From a virus: a DNA stretch of 36,983 nucleotides. Both the position numbers and the translations under genes were made by a program. The notes beneath the pieces were generated by a model, which searched no databases, was not told the DNA's origin, and saw only the letters and a list, made by a program, of their open reading frames with translations. Location: the IMG/VR virus record IMGVR_UViG_3300006919_000159, positions 1 through 36,983 of that record, one strand, 5' to 3'. Shown piece after piece: positions 1 through 7,396 of the stretch (the stretch's first letter is position 1; every line of letters begins with the position of its first letter).

Positions 1-739
1 AGATGATGTCGTATCGTACAATGGTTCGTCATACATTTGTATACAAGCAAGTACAGGAAACCTTCCAACTGATACAGCTTACTTTGAACAAATGTCTCAA
101 AAAGGTACTGATGCAGACTTATTATCAATCGCAAGTACAGCACAAGGTGACATCTACTATAACAATGGTGGTGCAATCGCTAGACTTGGTGCAGGAACAA
201 GTGGTCAAGCATTAATCACAAATGGTACTGGTGCAAATCCTTCGTGGGGAGATGTATCTGGTGGATTAGTACAAGTTAAATCAGCTACTAAAACTGATAC
301 TCAAAGTTTTAGTGGAGGAACACGTTTAGATATTACTGGATTAAGTGTAACTTTAACACCAAGCTCAACTTCAAATAAAATTTTAGTTAGATTTATGGTT
401 ACACATTGGGGAAACGATAGTCATTGTCAAATTGAAAGAAGTATTAATGGTGGTTCTTATTCTATAATTTCAGCACCAACTGTAACAGGAAATAGAACTC
501 CAACTCACTCTGGTGGTTCACATAGAGATATAAATGAACTCAATACTGCAACTATGGAGGTGCTTGATGCACCTAATACTACTTCAGCTATTATTTATAA
601 GATGACATTTAATAATGGGCCAGGTGGTGGAAATACTGGATATATAAATAGGTCGAGTGCAGATAATAATACAGATGCTAATGTCGAAAGAGCAATATCA
701 ACAATAACAGCTATGGAAATAGCAAGTGGAGCATTATAA
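1..739 (+). CDS. Tail fibre, C-terminal part (5' end lies at the other end of the window)
   Basis: The frame is open at base 1, whose first base completes the codon left unfinished at base 36983. Reading across the join gives one 612-aa fibre running from 35884 to the TAA at 737-739. This part opens with a segment of the type GDIYYNNGGAIARLGAGTSG, a motif common in phage tail fibres, then a Gly/Ser/Thr-rich, presumably beta-structured C-terminus that should contact the receptor. T7 gp17 is the functional counterpart, but only the N-terminal domain at the far end is clearly homologous. Receptor specificity cannot be read from the sequence. The next gene starts 2 bases after the stop. Confidence 0.85.
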   Translation, partial: DDVVSYNGSSYICIQASTGNLPTDTAYFEQMSQKGTDADLLSIASTAQGDIYYNNGGAIARLGAGTSGQALITNGTGANPSWGDVSGGLVQVKSATKTDTQSFSGGTRLDITGLSVTLTPSSTSNKILVRFMVTHWGNDSHCQIERSINGGSYSIISAPTVTGNRTPTHSGGSHRDINELNTATMEVLDAPNTTSAIIYKMTFNNGPGGGNTGYINRSSADNNTDANVERAISTITAMEIASGAL

Positions 740-741
740 TT

Positions 742-999
742 ATGAAACATGAAGCAATATATAATCTTTATTTAAATGTAAAAACTATTGATGAAACTAA
801 TGGAGTTCTTTATCCAAAAGATGAAAATGGAAATATAGTTTCTATTGATATGTCAGCAGTTAATACAAAAGCTACTGAACTTCAAGCTGAAGCAGATACA
901 CAAGCACAAGCTAAAATAGATTTAAAAGCAAGTGCTAAAGCAAAGTTAATTGCAGGAGAAGCATTAACTGAAGAAGAAGCTAATACAATAGTTTTATAA
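742..999 (+). CDS. Small protein after the tail fibre, unknown function
   Basis: This 85-aa protein starts 2 bases after the fibre stop without a Shine-Dalgarno site, so it is probably translated by coupling. Residues 40-85 are Ala/Lys/Glu-rich and predicted helical, ending in a GEALTEEEANTIVL segment. Its place directly behind the fibre suggests a fibre chaperone or accessory tail protein. That role is inferred from position only. I do not recognise a named family. Confidence 0.65.
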   Translation: MKHEAIYNLYLNVKTIDETNGVLYPKDENGNIVSIDMSAVNTKATELQAEADTQAQAKIDLKASAKAKLIAGEALTEEEANTIVL

Positions 1000-1005
1000 A
1001 CTTAA

Positions 1006-1029
1006 AGGCTAGGTAGAAATATCTAGCCT
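1006..1029 (+). terminator. Hairpin between the two tail-protein genes
   Basis: AGGCTAG (1006-1012) pairs perfectly with CTAGCCT (1023-1029) around a 10-nt loop. There is no U-run after it, so it may be an mRNA processing or stability hairpin rather than a true rho-independent terminator. Confidence 0.35.
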
Positions 1030-1066
1030 ACAAAATTCACAACAACAAATTATAGGAAATAAATAA

Positions 1067-2329
1067 ATGACAAAAGCTAGAGATTTATCAAATCTCATAT
1101 CAACAGGTGTACCTAATAGTTTAATTACTTTAGATGCTAATGAGATACCAAACATAGATGCAAGTAAGATTACTACTGGTCAATTTGCAGATGCAAGAAT
1201 AGCAGATTTAAACGCAAGTAAATTAACTGGCTCTATAGCAGACGCTAGAATACCTGCTAGTGCAGTATCACAACACGCAACTTCTTTTGATGATAATAAA
1301 ATTGTAAATGATATTTCTACACTTGCTTTAAGACAAGCATCTAACGAAAATAAAGGTGCTTACAATACTAACTCAATGTATGTTGATGTATTCCAAGATG
1401 CGACTGGAATTACAAATTTAACAAACTCTTTAAGAAATGCTAGTGAGTATATGACTTCTGAAAGTTTAGGAAATTCAGATAGTTCAGTATTTACAATATC
1501 AGACACGAATGTTTCTTCATATTTAACTGGTACGCAAGGCTCATACAAAGTAAGTAATTCTGCTTTTAATTATTACGATAATGATAACGACAGTAGTGGT
1601 CAGCATCCTTTAATTATTTTTGAAAATTCACAAACATTTGCACCTGCTACATCACATTTTTATCATGTTTTTAGATTAGATTTTGGTTCTGGTAAATCAT
1701 TTTCTTTAAGAAGTTTAAGTTTTACTCATAGAAGTGGATATGGCGGTTTGGTTTCTAATGGAATAAAGTTTTATGGATTTAATACACTTCCTGCAAATAA
1801 TACATCAACACCAAGCGACTTACAAGTTATTCAATCTTTTTATAATCAAACTAATCCAACTTCTCATTCTCATACAACTACCTCTGGAGTACAACAAGAT
1901 TTCTATAGATATATGGGAATTACTTATCAATATACTAGCAATAATGAACCACAAGTAAATGATGTAGAATTACAAGGAATTTACAGACAACAAGTACCTC
2001 AATTTAATGCTACTGGCTCATTTGAAAGCAACGCAATCACAGCTCCATCAAGTACATCTTCTATGGGTGCTATTATTACTTATCAAGACAACGCAGGTAC
2101 TAACGCATTAAACACAGATATAGTTTTACAATTATCAGCAGACAATGGTAGCAATTTTACTACTGCTACAATGACAGCAATGCCAGACTTTGCTTCTGGA
2201 ATTAAGATGGCTAAAGTAAATGACTTGTCTGTGACAGCAGGAACACAATTAAAATATAAAATATCTTTTGCTAATCAATCTAGTGGTTCTAAAGAAGCTA
2301 GAATTAGAGGCGTTTCACTTCAATACTAA
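1067..2329 (+). CDS. Second tail or receptor-binding protein
   Basis: This 420-aa protein begins MTKARDLSNLIS and continues with NIDASKITTGQFADARIADL, an N-terminal pattern frequent in tail-fibre-like proteins of marine podoviruses (segments of the type 'IDASKITTGTF.ADARI'). The middle, residues about 90-310, is Ser/Asn/Tyr-rich with little charge. The last 100 residues look like a beta-sandwich rich in Thr and Ser. It follows the main fibre and precedes the holin-like gene, the usual place for a second adhesin. A GGAA lies 9 bases before the ATG. The stop TAA overlaps the next ATG by one base. Adhesin function is inferred from composition, motif and position; the exact receptor is unknown. 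Confidence 0.7.
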   Translation: MTKARDLSNLISTGVPNSLITLDANEIPNIDASKITTGQFADARIADLNASKLTGSIADARIPASAVSQHATSFDDNKIVNDISTLALRQASNENKGAYNTNSMYVDVFQDATGITNLTNSLRNASEYMTSESLGNSDSSVFTISDTNVSSYLTGTQGSYKVSNSAFNYYDNDNDSSGQHPLIIFENSQTFAPATSHFYHVFRLDFGSGKSFSLRSLSFTHRSGYGGLVSNGIKFYGFNTLPANNTSTPSDLQVIQSFYNQTNPTSHSHTTTSGVQQDFYRYMGITYQYTSNNEPQVNDVELQGIYRQQVPQFNATGSFESNAITAPSSTSSMGAIITYQDNAGTNALNTDIVLQLSADNGSNFTTATMTAMPDFASGIKMAKVNDLSVTAGTQLKYKISFANQSSGSKEARIRGVSLQY

Positions 2330-2571
2330 TGGCTAGAAAAAAGATAACACCAAAAGAGTTTAGCGAAGTCGCTACTGGTGTTAGACTTTCATCACATGAG
2401 AAACTTTGTGCTGAACGAATGAAGGTATTAAACGAAAGTATAAATGAATTAAAAAAAGAAGTTAAATTATTAAGAACAGATGTATCAAAAGGTAAAGGCG
2501 CTATTAGCGTATTAGTATTTATAGGAACAATTATTGCAGGAATTGTAGGCTATTTCACATGGGATGGCTAA
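2329..2571 (+). CDS. Holin-like membrane protein (XhlA-type layout)
   Basis: This is an 80-aa protein. Residues 20-52 form a charged amphipathic or coiled-coil segment, and residues 56-76 are one strong transmembrane helix (around VLVFIGTIIAGIVGYF) followed by a very short tail. A cytoplasmic coiled coil with one C-terminal membrane helix is the layout of XhlA-like haemolysin/holin accessory proteins. The gene starts by one-base overlap (TAATG) with the tail protein and begins the small-gene string that leads to the terminase. A lysis role is inferred from topology and position. Confidence 0.5.
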   Translation: MARKKITPKEFSEVATGVRLSSHEKLCAERMKVLNESINELKKEVKLLRTDVSKGKGAISVLVFIGTIIAGIVGYFTWDG

Positions 2572-2707
2572 AAAGAAAAATTCTCTTCTAAATAAAGAAG
2601 AGCACGAAACAAGAAGTAGATTTAAAAAAACTTCAATCTCTACCAATAAATCAAAAATTAAATGGTCTTCAATGAACAAAAATAAAAGGAGACAACATAA
2701 AAAATGA
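2564..2707 (+). CDS. Small basic protein (47 aa), unknown function
   Basis: A 47-aa, very Lys/Arg-rich protein starts inside the end of the holin-like gene (8-base overlap) and ends in an ATGA overlap with the next gene. Its C-terminus contains SSMNKNKRRQHKK, resembling short basic proteins I associate with marine T7-like phages. It could bind nucleic acid. No function is known to me. The compact overlaps on both sides support it as a real gene despite its size. Confidence 0.55.
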   Translation: MAKKKNSLLNKEEHETRSRFKKTSISTNKSKIKWSSMNKNKRRQHKK

Positions 2708-2925
2708 AATATGTTTTATTCCTTTATATTTGCACATTAAATCCACAACCTTATTGCACACAAGACCAAGTTATTAATGAGAAGTTTGAAACTTATTATG
2801 ACTGCATAACTAAAGGTTATCTTTATTCATATAGGCATCTAACAGAAATGTATGACAAAGATGAAATAGAACAAGATAAGTTAGCCATTAAATTTCAATG
2901 CAGAGATATGAGTACAGCAACATGA
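2704..2925 (+). CDS. Small secreted-like Cys-containing protein
   Basis: This 73-aa protein has a hydrophobic N-terminus (MKYVLFLYICTL), then three further Cys residues (about positions 18, 34 and 66) and an acidic-basic middle. The layout suggests a periplasmic or membrane-associated protein with disulphides, which would fit a lysis or cell-envelope role in this cluster, but there is no recognised domain. It is coupled by ATGA at both ends. An AAAGGAG lies about 12 bases before the ATG. Confidence 0.55.
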   Translation: MKYVLFLYICTLNPQPYCTQDQVINEKFETYYDCITKGYLYSYRHLTEMYDKDEIEQDKLAIKFQCRDMSTAT

Positions 2926-3035
2926 TAGATAAATTTTTTTATAAATTTTTTAGTAGCATAGACAAACTGTTTATGAAGGTAGAAGAAATTTTAACATTTG
3001 ATTTTCCTAATTGTAAAAAGAAAAAGAAAAAATGA
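2922..3035 (+). CDS. Very small amphipathic/basic protein (37 aa)
   Basis: This 37-aa frame starts and ends in ATGA overlaps with its neighbours. It reads MIDKFFYKFFSSIDKLF, an aromatic amphipathic helix, then a Lys-only C-terminus (CKKKKKK). The pattern suggests a membrane-surface peptide. Its exact fit between two coupled genes is the main evidence that it is translated. Confidence 0.5.
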   Translation: MIDKFFYKFFSSIDKLFMKVEEILTFDFPNCKKKKKK

Positions 3036-3193
3036 GAGACATTAAGTTGTTGGAAAGTTTCAAAAAAAGAATTGAAAAAGAATTAAAAGAAAAAAACTTT
3101 TTTAAATATTTAAGAAAAGAAGTTGATATTGGTGCTAATGGAACTCAACGATATGTACTTAAAAAAGGTATTAACAAAGGTAAGGTATTATGA
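3032..3193 (+). CDS. Small protein (53 aa), unknown function
   Basis: A 53-aa Lys-rich protein linked by ATGA overlaps to the genes before and after it. The first 30 residues are a charged helix (LLESFKKRIEKELKEK); the rest, VDIGANGTQRYVLKKG, looks like a short beta-hairpin. No family is recognised. Support comes from tight packing within the coupled string. Confidence 0.5.
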   Translation: MRDIKLLESFKKRIEKELKEKNFFKYLRKEVDIGANGTQRYVLKKGINKGKVL

Positions 3194-3540
3194 AGATTTC
3201 AGATAACACTTCTATAGCTATGCCTATGAGAAATCTCATAAGTATTGTAGTAGCTGTAGCTGTTGGTGTTTGGGCTTATTTTGGAATTGTTGAAAGAATA
3301 AATACTTTAGAAACTTCTAAACAACTAATGGAAGCTGACCTTTTAAAGAAGGCAGAACAGACACCTAAAAATTTAGAAATGCTAATGTTGATTGAACTAA
3401 ACGCAAGTATTTTAGAAAAACATCAAACTCAATTAGACGACAATATTCATACAAAAGTTTTGCTTATGGAAGCACAAAAGAAAATAGAAAAACTACAAGA
3501 AGATGTAGAAAAATTAATTAGAAATGGGAGTACGCACTAA
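3190..3540 (+). CDS. Membrane protein with coiled coil, spanin- or holin-like
   Basis: This 116-aa protein has one N-terminal transmembrane helix at about residues 14-32 (LISIVVAVAVGVWAYFGIV), then a long charged coiled coil (residues 35-112). This N-in, C-out layout resembles inner-membrane spanins such as T7 gp18.5/Rz, which also lie beside the terminase genes. A holin role (T7 gp17.5) is the alternative. The gene is coupled by ATGA upstream and TAATG downstream. The lysis assignment is inferred from topology and position. Confidence 0.5.
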   Translation: MKISDNTSIAMPMRNLISIVVAVAVGVWAYFGIVERINTLETSKQLMEADLLKKAEQTPKNLEMLMLIELNASILEKHQTQLDDNIHTKVLLMEAQKKIEKLQEDVEKLIRNGSTH

Positions 3541-3740
3541 TGGTTGAGATAATGGCATTATTAATGTTTGTTGGTGCAGAACAAAAACTTACTGAAATGA
3601 TGTATATGCCATCGGTAAAAAAGTGTTTAGAAAAAAAGAGAATAGCTACTCGTAATAGTAATGCTCTATATATTTGTTCAAAAGTAAAAGCAGAATTAAG
3701 TGACGATATGAAAATTATTAGAATTGAAAGAAACCAATGA
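3540..3740 (+). CDS. Small protein before terminase, unknown function
   Basis: A 66-aa protein with a hydrophobic start (MVEIMALLMFVGAE) followed by a Cys-containing basic region (CLEKKRIATRN, then YICSKVKAEL). The two Cys, about 18 residues apart, could form a disulphide if the N-terminus is a signal sequence. No lipobox is visible, so it does not look like a classical outer-membrane spanin lipoprotein. It is coupled by TAATG upstream and ATGA downstream. Confidence 0.5.
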   Translation: MVEIMALLMFVGAEQKLTEMMYMPSVKKCLEKKRIATRNSNALYICSKVKAELSDDMKIIRIERNQ

Positions 3741-3967
3741 CAAAAACATTAAAACAATTACATGAAGTGTTAGCAACAGAATTGCTAAAGAGGGTAAAAG
3801 ACCCAGAAGCAAAATCTTCTGACTTAAATGTTGCTCGACAATTTTTAAAAGATAATGGTATTGAGGCTATTCCAACAGACAACTCACCACTTAAATCTTT
3901 AGTGGATGAACTTCCATTTAATAGTGAAGAGGAAATAGTTCTACATGGAAAATCAAATACCAACTAA
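3737..3967 (+). CDS. terS: Terminase small subunit (T7 gp18-like)
   Basis: A 76-aa, mostly helical protein whose end overlaps the large terminase start by 23 bases. The core LHEVLATELLKRVKDPEAKS followed by VARQFLKDNGI is typical of T7-like DNA maturase A. T7 gp18 is 89 aa. The small subunit recognises concatemeric phage DNA and regulates the large subunit during packaging. Position gives as much support as sequence, since these subunits are poorly conserved. Confidence 0.75.
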   Translation: MTKTLKQLHEVLATELLKRVKDPEAKSSDLNVARQFLKDNGIEAIPTDNSPLKSLVDELPFNSEEEIVLHGKSNTN

Positions 3968-5612
3968 ATTAAAAGATTTTAGAAACTTTTTATATTTAGT
4001 CTGGAAACATTTAGCATTACCAAGACCTACACAGGTTCAGTATGATATTGCTAATTTTATTCAGTCAAAAGAAAAACGAATTATAATTAATGCGTTTAGA
4101 GGAGTAGGTAAAAGTTGGATTACTTCAGCTTATGTATGTCACCAATTATTATTAAATCCTCAATTAAACATATTAGTAGTATCTGCATCCAAGAACAGAG
4201 CAGATGACTTTTCTACTTTTACATTAAGACTTATTAACGAAATTGAAGTTTTAGCTCACCTAAAGCCTAGGGATGACCAAAGGCAATCTAAAGTGAGCTT
4301 CGATGTAAAACCTGCAAGAGCATCACATGCTCCTAGCGTGAAGTCTCTGGGAATTACAGGGCAATTAACAGGTAGTCGAAGCGACCTTGTTATTGCAGAC
4401 GATGTGGAAAGTGCCAACAATTCTGCAACTATGGGTATGAGAGATAAACTTTCAGAACAAGTTAAAGAGTTTGAAAGTATTCTAAAACCCCAAGGTCGCA
4501 TAATATTCCTTGGTACAATGCAAAATGAAATGTCTTTATATAACCAATTACCTGCAAGAGGTTATAAACAAAGAATATGGACAGCCAGGTATCCTAACGA
4601 GAAACAAGTAAAAAACTTCGGAGACACATTAGCTCCATTAATTAGAAATACTTGGAGTATTGATGAACAAGGAAAACCTACAGACCCAGAAAGATTTGAT
4701 GATGAAGATTTAAAGAAGAGACAATTAAGTTATGGAACTTCTGGATTTAATCTTCAATTTATGTTGGATACATCCATTAGTGATAGCAACAAATATCCAT
4801 TGAGTTTATCTGATTTAGTGGTCATGTCTTTAAACCCAAAGACAGCTCCAGAAAAAGTTATATGGGCTTCTAGTCCAGAACTAAAACATGAGGAGCTTCC
4901 ATGTGTAGGTTTACATTCGGATGCGTTCTATAGGCCAATGCAAATACAAGGTGACTGGATGGATTATCAAGGTTCAGTATTAGCTATTGACCCTAGTGGG
5001 AGAGGAGATAACGAGACAAGTTATGTCTGTGCAAAGATGCTTAATGGTAATATTTTTATTACCGATGCAGGTGGTTTAGTTGGTGGATACACCGACAAGA
5101 CACTTCAATCTATTGCTACTATAGCGAAACAACAAGAGGTTAATCTTATCTTGGTCGAGGAAAACTATGGAGGTGGTATGTTTACCAAACTTCTACTTCC
5201 TTTTGTCACTAAAACTTATCCAGTCACTATAGAAGAAATTAGACATCAAGAAGCTAAAGAAAAAAGAATTATAGATACTTTAGAACCATTGATGCAACAG
5301 CATCGTTTAATTATAGATAGTAATGTAGTGCACAAAGACTACAATTCAGCAAACGAAATGTATACTTTAGAGAAAGCTTTAAGGTATCAATTGTTTTATC
5401 AGATGAGCCGAATAAGTAATATTAGAGGTTCATTAGCTATAGATGACCGATTAGATGTACTCTCAATGGCTTGTAGGTATTGGGTAGACCAACTGGCTAG
5501 AGACCAGCATACTGCTCAAGCACAGAGGCGTGAAGAGGCTTTAAAAGACGAATTAGACAGGTTCCTAGACACACAACAGTTCCACAAAAGAACATCCAAC
5601 AGATGGATGTGA
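3945..5612 (+). CDS. terL: Terminase large subunit (T7 gp19-like)
   Basis: This 555-aa protein (T7 gp19 has 586) matches T7 gp19 along its length. The ATPase shows Walker A GVGKS (53-57), a coupling region PSVKSLGITGQLTGSR, and Walker B IADD (D152, D153). The RNase H-like nuclease domain starts at AIDPSGRGD (D349), with LVEENYGGG and DDRLD (500-504) supplying further acidic residues. It drives DNA into the prohead and cuts the concatemer. It is the last gene of the late block; a phage promoter-like site begins 9 bases downstream, as expected near the right end of a T7-type genome. Confidence 0.95.
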   Translation: MENQIPTKLKDFRNFLYLVWKHLALPRPTQVQYDIANFIQSKEKRIIINAFRGVGKSWITSAYVCHQLLLNPQLNILVVSASKNRADDFSTFTLRLINEIEVLAHLKPRDDQRQSKVSFDVKPARASHAPSVKSLGITGQLTGSRSDLVIADDVESANNSATMGMRDKLSEQVKEFESILKPQGRIIFLGTMQNEMSLYNQLPARGYKQRIWTARYPNEKQVKNFGDTLAPLIRNTWSIDEQGKPTDPERFDDEDLKKRQLSYGTSGFNLQFMLDTSISDSNKYPLSLSDLVVMSLNPKTAPEKVIWASSPELKHEELPCVGLHSDAFYRPMQIQGDWMDYQGSVLAIDPSGRGDNETSYVCAKMLNGNIFITDAGGLVGGYTDKTLQSIATIAKQQEVNLILVEENYGGGMFTKLLLPFVTKTYPVTIEEIRHQEAKEKRIIDTLEPLMQQHRLIIDSNVVHKDYNSANEMYTLEKALRYQLFYQMSRISNIRGSLAIDDRLDVLSMACRYWVDQLARDQHTAQAQRREEALKDELDRFLDTQQFHKRTSNRWM

Positions 5613-5620
5613 TAACAGAT

Positions 5621-5636
5621 GGACACATTAGATAGA
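5621..5636 (+). promoter_or_regulatory. Phage RNA polymerase promoter candidate P1
   Basis: GGACACATTAGATAGA matches the motif shared by four sites here (GACACwwTAGAT), which resembles the SP6 promoter core GACACTATAGA. The start would be G5631. A transcript would begin with a potential hairpin: GATAG (5631-5635) with a downstream CTATC, and AACACT with AGTGTT. Located just after the terminase, it may be a counterpart of the T7 end or replication promoters. Confidence 0.5.
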
Positions 5637-5707
5637 GGGGTTAAACACTAGCTATACCCATAGGTTAACTACTAGAGAGTGTTAGCTATCCTAGCTTTAT
5701 TATCATT

Positions 5708-5935
5708 ATGAATATTAATAATATTATATACCTAGCTAAACTTATGGATGAAGATGTAGAGACTTCTTATCATAAGCCTATGGTACAAGAATATTTTAAG
5801 TTAAATAAACCTAAATTAGTCTTGGCTATAGACAATACAAAAAGAAAACCTGTGAGAAGAATTGGTTTTGACACTTATTTAGATAAGAACCTAAAGGATT
5901 TCTTTGGTTATTTATTTGATAAAGCAGATGTTTAA
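5708..5935 (+). CDS. Small protein after the terminase, unknown function
   Basis: A 75-aa soluble, Lys/Asp-rich protein with a KPKLVLAIDNTKRKPVRRIGFDTYLDKNL core. There is no Shine-Dalgarno site before the ATG; promoter P1 lies about 75 bases upstream. The slot corresponds to T7 gene 19.5, but I see no sequence match that justifies the name. Confidence 0.5.
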   Translation: MNINNIIYLAKLMDEDVETSYHKPMVQEYFKLNKPKLVLAIDNTKRKPVRRIGFDTYLDKNLKDFFGYLFDKADV

Positions 5936-6028
5936 ATAATTTGGTATAAATTTATGAAGGGGTCACGCATATACCCCTGGAAAATAAACCCCCTTTAGGC
6001 CAGAAAAAACAATAAAATAGACCAGGGG

Positions 6029-6042
6029 GTGCACTGGTGCAC
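6029..6042 (+). promoter_or_regulatory. GTGCAC dyad, copy 1
   Basis: GTGCACTGGTGCAC is two GTGCAC hexamers 2 bases apart, palindromic except at the centre. Related sites occur at 7397, 11308 and 11531, all in intergenic early regions. Confidence 0.4.
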
Positions 6043-6086
6043 AAAAAATATAATGTATATGGCCTAGAAGTATTGATAATCTTTAC

Positions 6087-6103
6087 TTTGTAGGTAGACT
6101 TTA
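6087..6103 (+). promoter_or_regulatory. TTTGTnGGTAGACTTwA motif, copy 1
   Basis: TTTGTAGGTAGACTTTA is shared with 11393-11409 (TTTGTCGGTAGACTTAA) and, with one extra base, 7449-7466. Each copy follows a GTGCAC dyad. Function unknown. Confidence 0.35.
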
Positions 6104-6202
6104 CATCCTTAACCACACAAAAAGCTTAATTTTTACACAAAACAACAGCAATTTTTTATTGCTCGCTTGTGTGCTCTTATCTGTTTTAAAGTTTTTAAAA
6201 AT

Positions 6203-6373
6203 ATGAAATGTAAACTTTGTAAGATTATAAAAGCTTCAATAACTTTTAATAATTATAATTATTGTTTATCTTGTTTTATGTCAGCAGACAGCAGGACACT
6301 ATTAGAAGAGAACCAACAGAAGACCAGAAGCAAACCCAGGATTAAACCAGAAACAACACCTACACCAGCGTAG
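6203..6373 (+). CDS. Small zinc-ribbon-like protein (56 aa)
   Basis: A 56-aa frame starting MKCKLCKIIKAS and containing YCLSC; the two CxxC pairs, about 15 residues apart, form a plausible zinc ribbon. The C-terminus is Lys/Pro/Thr-rich and probably disordered. There is no Shine-Dalgarno site. The stop TAG is the last three bases of an operator-like dyad. The Cys pattern is the only reason to believe in the gene; an in-frame extension back to 6167 is possible. Confidence 0.4.
   Translation: MKCKLCKIIKASITFNNYNYCLSCFMSADSRTLLEENQQKTRSKPRIKPETTPTPA
6360..6373 (+). promoter_or_regulatory. Operator-like dyad CTACnCnnGCGTAG, copy 1
   Basis: CTACACCAGCGTAG, identical to copies 2 and 3 at 6455 and 6483. 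It lies 95 bases upstream of copy 2, so it could act as a distal operator for looping. Confidence 0.5.
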
Positions 6374-6450
6374 CTACTTTATAATCATTCTAAACTAATA
6401 GATGTAATTACTATTAGTTTAAACCTATAAAAAATAATTTATTTAAGGTA

Positions 6451-6480
6451 TTGACTACACCAGCGTAGCTATAGTATAAC
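6451..6480 (+). promoter_or_regulatory. Sigma70-type early promoter candidate
   Basis: TTGACT (6451-6456), an 18-base spacer and TATAAC (6475-6480) form a good bacterial promoter ahead of the first early genes. The spacer contains one operator-like dyad and another begins 2 bases after the -10. This is the expected entry point for host RNA polymerase. Transcription would start at about 6486-6488. Confidence 0.65.
6455..6468 (+). promoter_or_regulatory. Operator-like dyad, copy 2 (inside the early promoter)
   Basis: CTACACCAGCGTAG overlaps the end of the -35 and fills most of the spacer of the 6451-6480 promoter. Binding here should block host RNA polymerase. Confidence 0.6.
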
Positions 6481-6482
6481 TA

Positions 6483-6496
6483 CTACACCAGCGTAG
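6483..6496 (+). promoter_or_regulatory. Operator-like dyad, copy 3 (at the start site)
   Basis: CTACACCAGCGTAG, 28 bases after copy 2, covers the expected transcription start. Two identical dyads straddling one promoter is classic repressor architecture. Confidence 0.6.
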
Positions 6497-6541
6497 CAAA
6501 AATATATATTAACCAATTACACTGGTAGAAAGAAGCACACT

Positions 6542-7009
6542 ATGAGTACAAGAAGTATATACAAACTTAACTTTGGTCAGACTAAAGTTATTATCTATAG
6601 ACACTGGGATGGCTATATAGCTGTTGGAGGTAAAGACTTCGCCAGCTTGCTTAACCATTACAAAAAAGGTGAAGACCTTATAAAGGGTATGTTGAACAGA
6701 CAGAGGGGTATCTATGTCACTGATGTAGACCAACCATTATATAGTCTGGAATATACTGACAACATCGGCCAAGACTATGAATATATTGTAAAGCTACCAA
6801 CATTTGAAGCTAATGACAAAATGGTGGTTGAAGTCAGAGAAAGAAGCCTAATTAAAGTGGGCGAAGAATACGCTGACAAGTGGAAGACAATATATAAAAA
6901 GTCTGGAGCTCGTGAAGATGTTGTAAAAGACTTTTTAAGCTATTGCACTGAAGAAGAGACAAAAGCAGACAACGCCTACAGGGCTAGATTGGTTGGTGCA
7001 AATGCTTAA
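6542..7009 (+). CDS. Early protein of the 'MSTRSxYxx...YRHWDGY' family, unknown function
   Basis: This 155-aa protein begins MSTRSIYKLNF and has YRHWDGYIAVGG at residues 20-31. This signature (MxTRSxY followed by Y+hWDGYP-like) marks a widespread conserved family in phages and prokaryotes with no established function that I know of. It is the first gene after the early promoter, so it is probably made at once on infection. The stop overlaps the start of the next gene. Confidence 0.65.
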   Translation: MSTRSIYKLNFGQTKVIIYRHWDGYIAVGGKDFASLLNHYKKGEDLIKGMLNRQRGIYVTDVDQPLYSLEYTDNIGQDYEYIVKLPTFEANDKMVVEVRERSLIKVGEEYADKWKTIYKKSGAREDVVKDFLSYCTEEETKADNAYRARLVGANA

Positions 7010-7346
7010 ACAATTAGAACTATTTCCAGACTTTATAAAAGAGCAACAAAAGCTGGCAAACGATAATTATGAAAAAAGAAGGGAAGAAGGAAGGCTCAAA
7101 AATGTTGAGAAGCACAGAGCCTCTGGACATCCTATTTATACGCTTGAGTTTGAAGACGAAGGCGAAGAAGGTGCAGAAGTTATAGAGTACGAGTGCACAC
7201 ACTACGCAGTTGTCCAAGCTTATGATGAAATGATAAGCGAGCAGGCGATATTGTGCGAGTTTGACGACTTCCTTGAAGATGTAAAAGGTGGGGAATATAT
7301 GAACCTAGATTTGAGGTGCTACGATATACCTTACGAATTACAATAA
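7002..7346 (+). CDS. Early acidic protein, unknown function
   Basis: A 114-aa protein from the ATG at 7002, which overlaps the previous gene by 8 bases. The first 45 residues are Lys/Arg-rich. The rest, from about residue 46, has roughly 21 Asp/Glu and only 2 Lys/Arg. Such acidity, in the first early operon where T7 places the DNA mimic Ocr (gene 0.3), makes an anti-restriction or other inhibitor role possible, but there is no sequence match. A strong terminator follows. Confidence 0.6.
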   Translation: MLKQLELFPDFIKEQQKLANDNYEKRREEGRLKNVEKHRASGHPIYTLEFEDEGEEGAEVIEYECTHYAVVQAYDEMISEQAILCEFDDFLEDVKGGEYMNLDLRCYDIPYELQ

Positions 7347-7356
7347 CTAAAATTCT

Positions 7357-7393
7357 AAAAGGCCTGGGGGTTTATCTCTTCCAGGCCTTTTTT
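7357..7393 (+). terminator. Strong rho-independent terminator
   Basis: AAAAGGCCTGG (7357-7367) pairs with CCAGGCCTTTT around a 13-base loop and runs into six Ts. It ends the first early operon (6542-7346). Confidence 0.85.
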
Positions 7394-7396
7394 AAT

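Larger units (their letters stand above)
5936..6202 (+). other. Non-coding GC-patch region, possible genome-end region
   Basis: These 267 bases carry no convincing gene. They hold short GC-rich inverted repeats unusual for this AT-rich genome: AGGGGT (5958-5963) with ACCCCT (5973-5978); ACCCCC (5988-5993) with GGGGGT (6025-6030); and TAGGCC (5996-6001) with GGCCTA (6061-6066). The last two pairs cross each other. They also hold one GTGCAC dyad and one TTTGT-GTAGACTT motif. Lying between terminase and early genes, this is where T7-type genomes carry the terminal repeat and concatemer junction. That placement is inference. Confidence 0.45.

Noticed and set aside
6294-6310. GGACACTATTAGAAGAG, resembling the phage promoters
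   Set aside because: It has one extra base between GACAC and TAGA compared with the four consistent sites and lies inside a possible gene.
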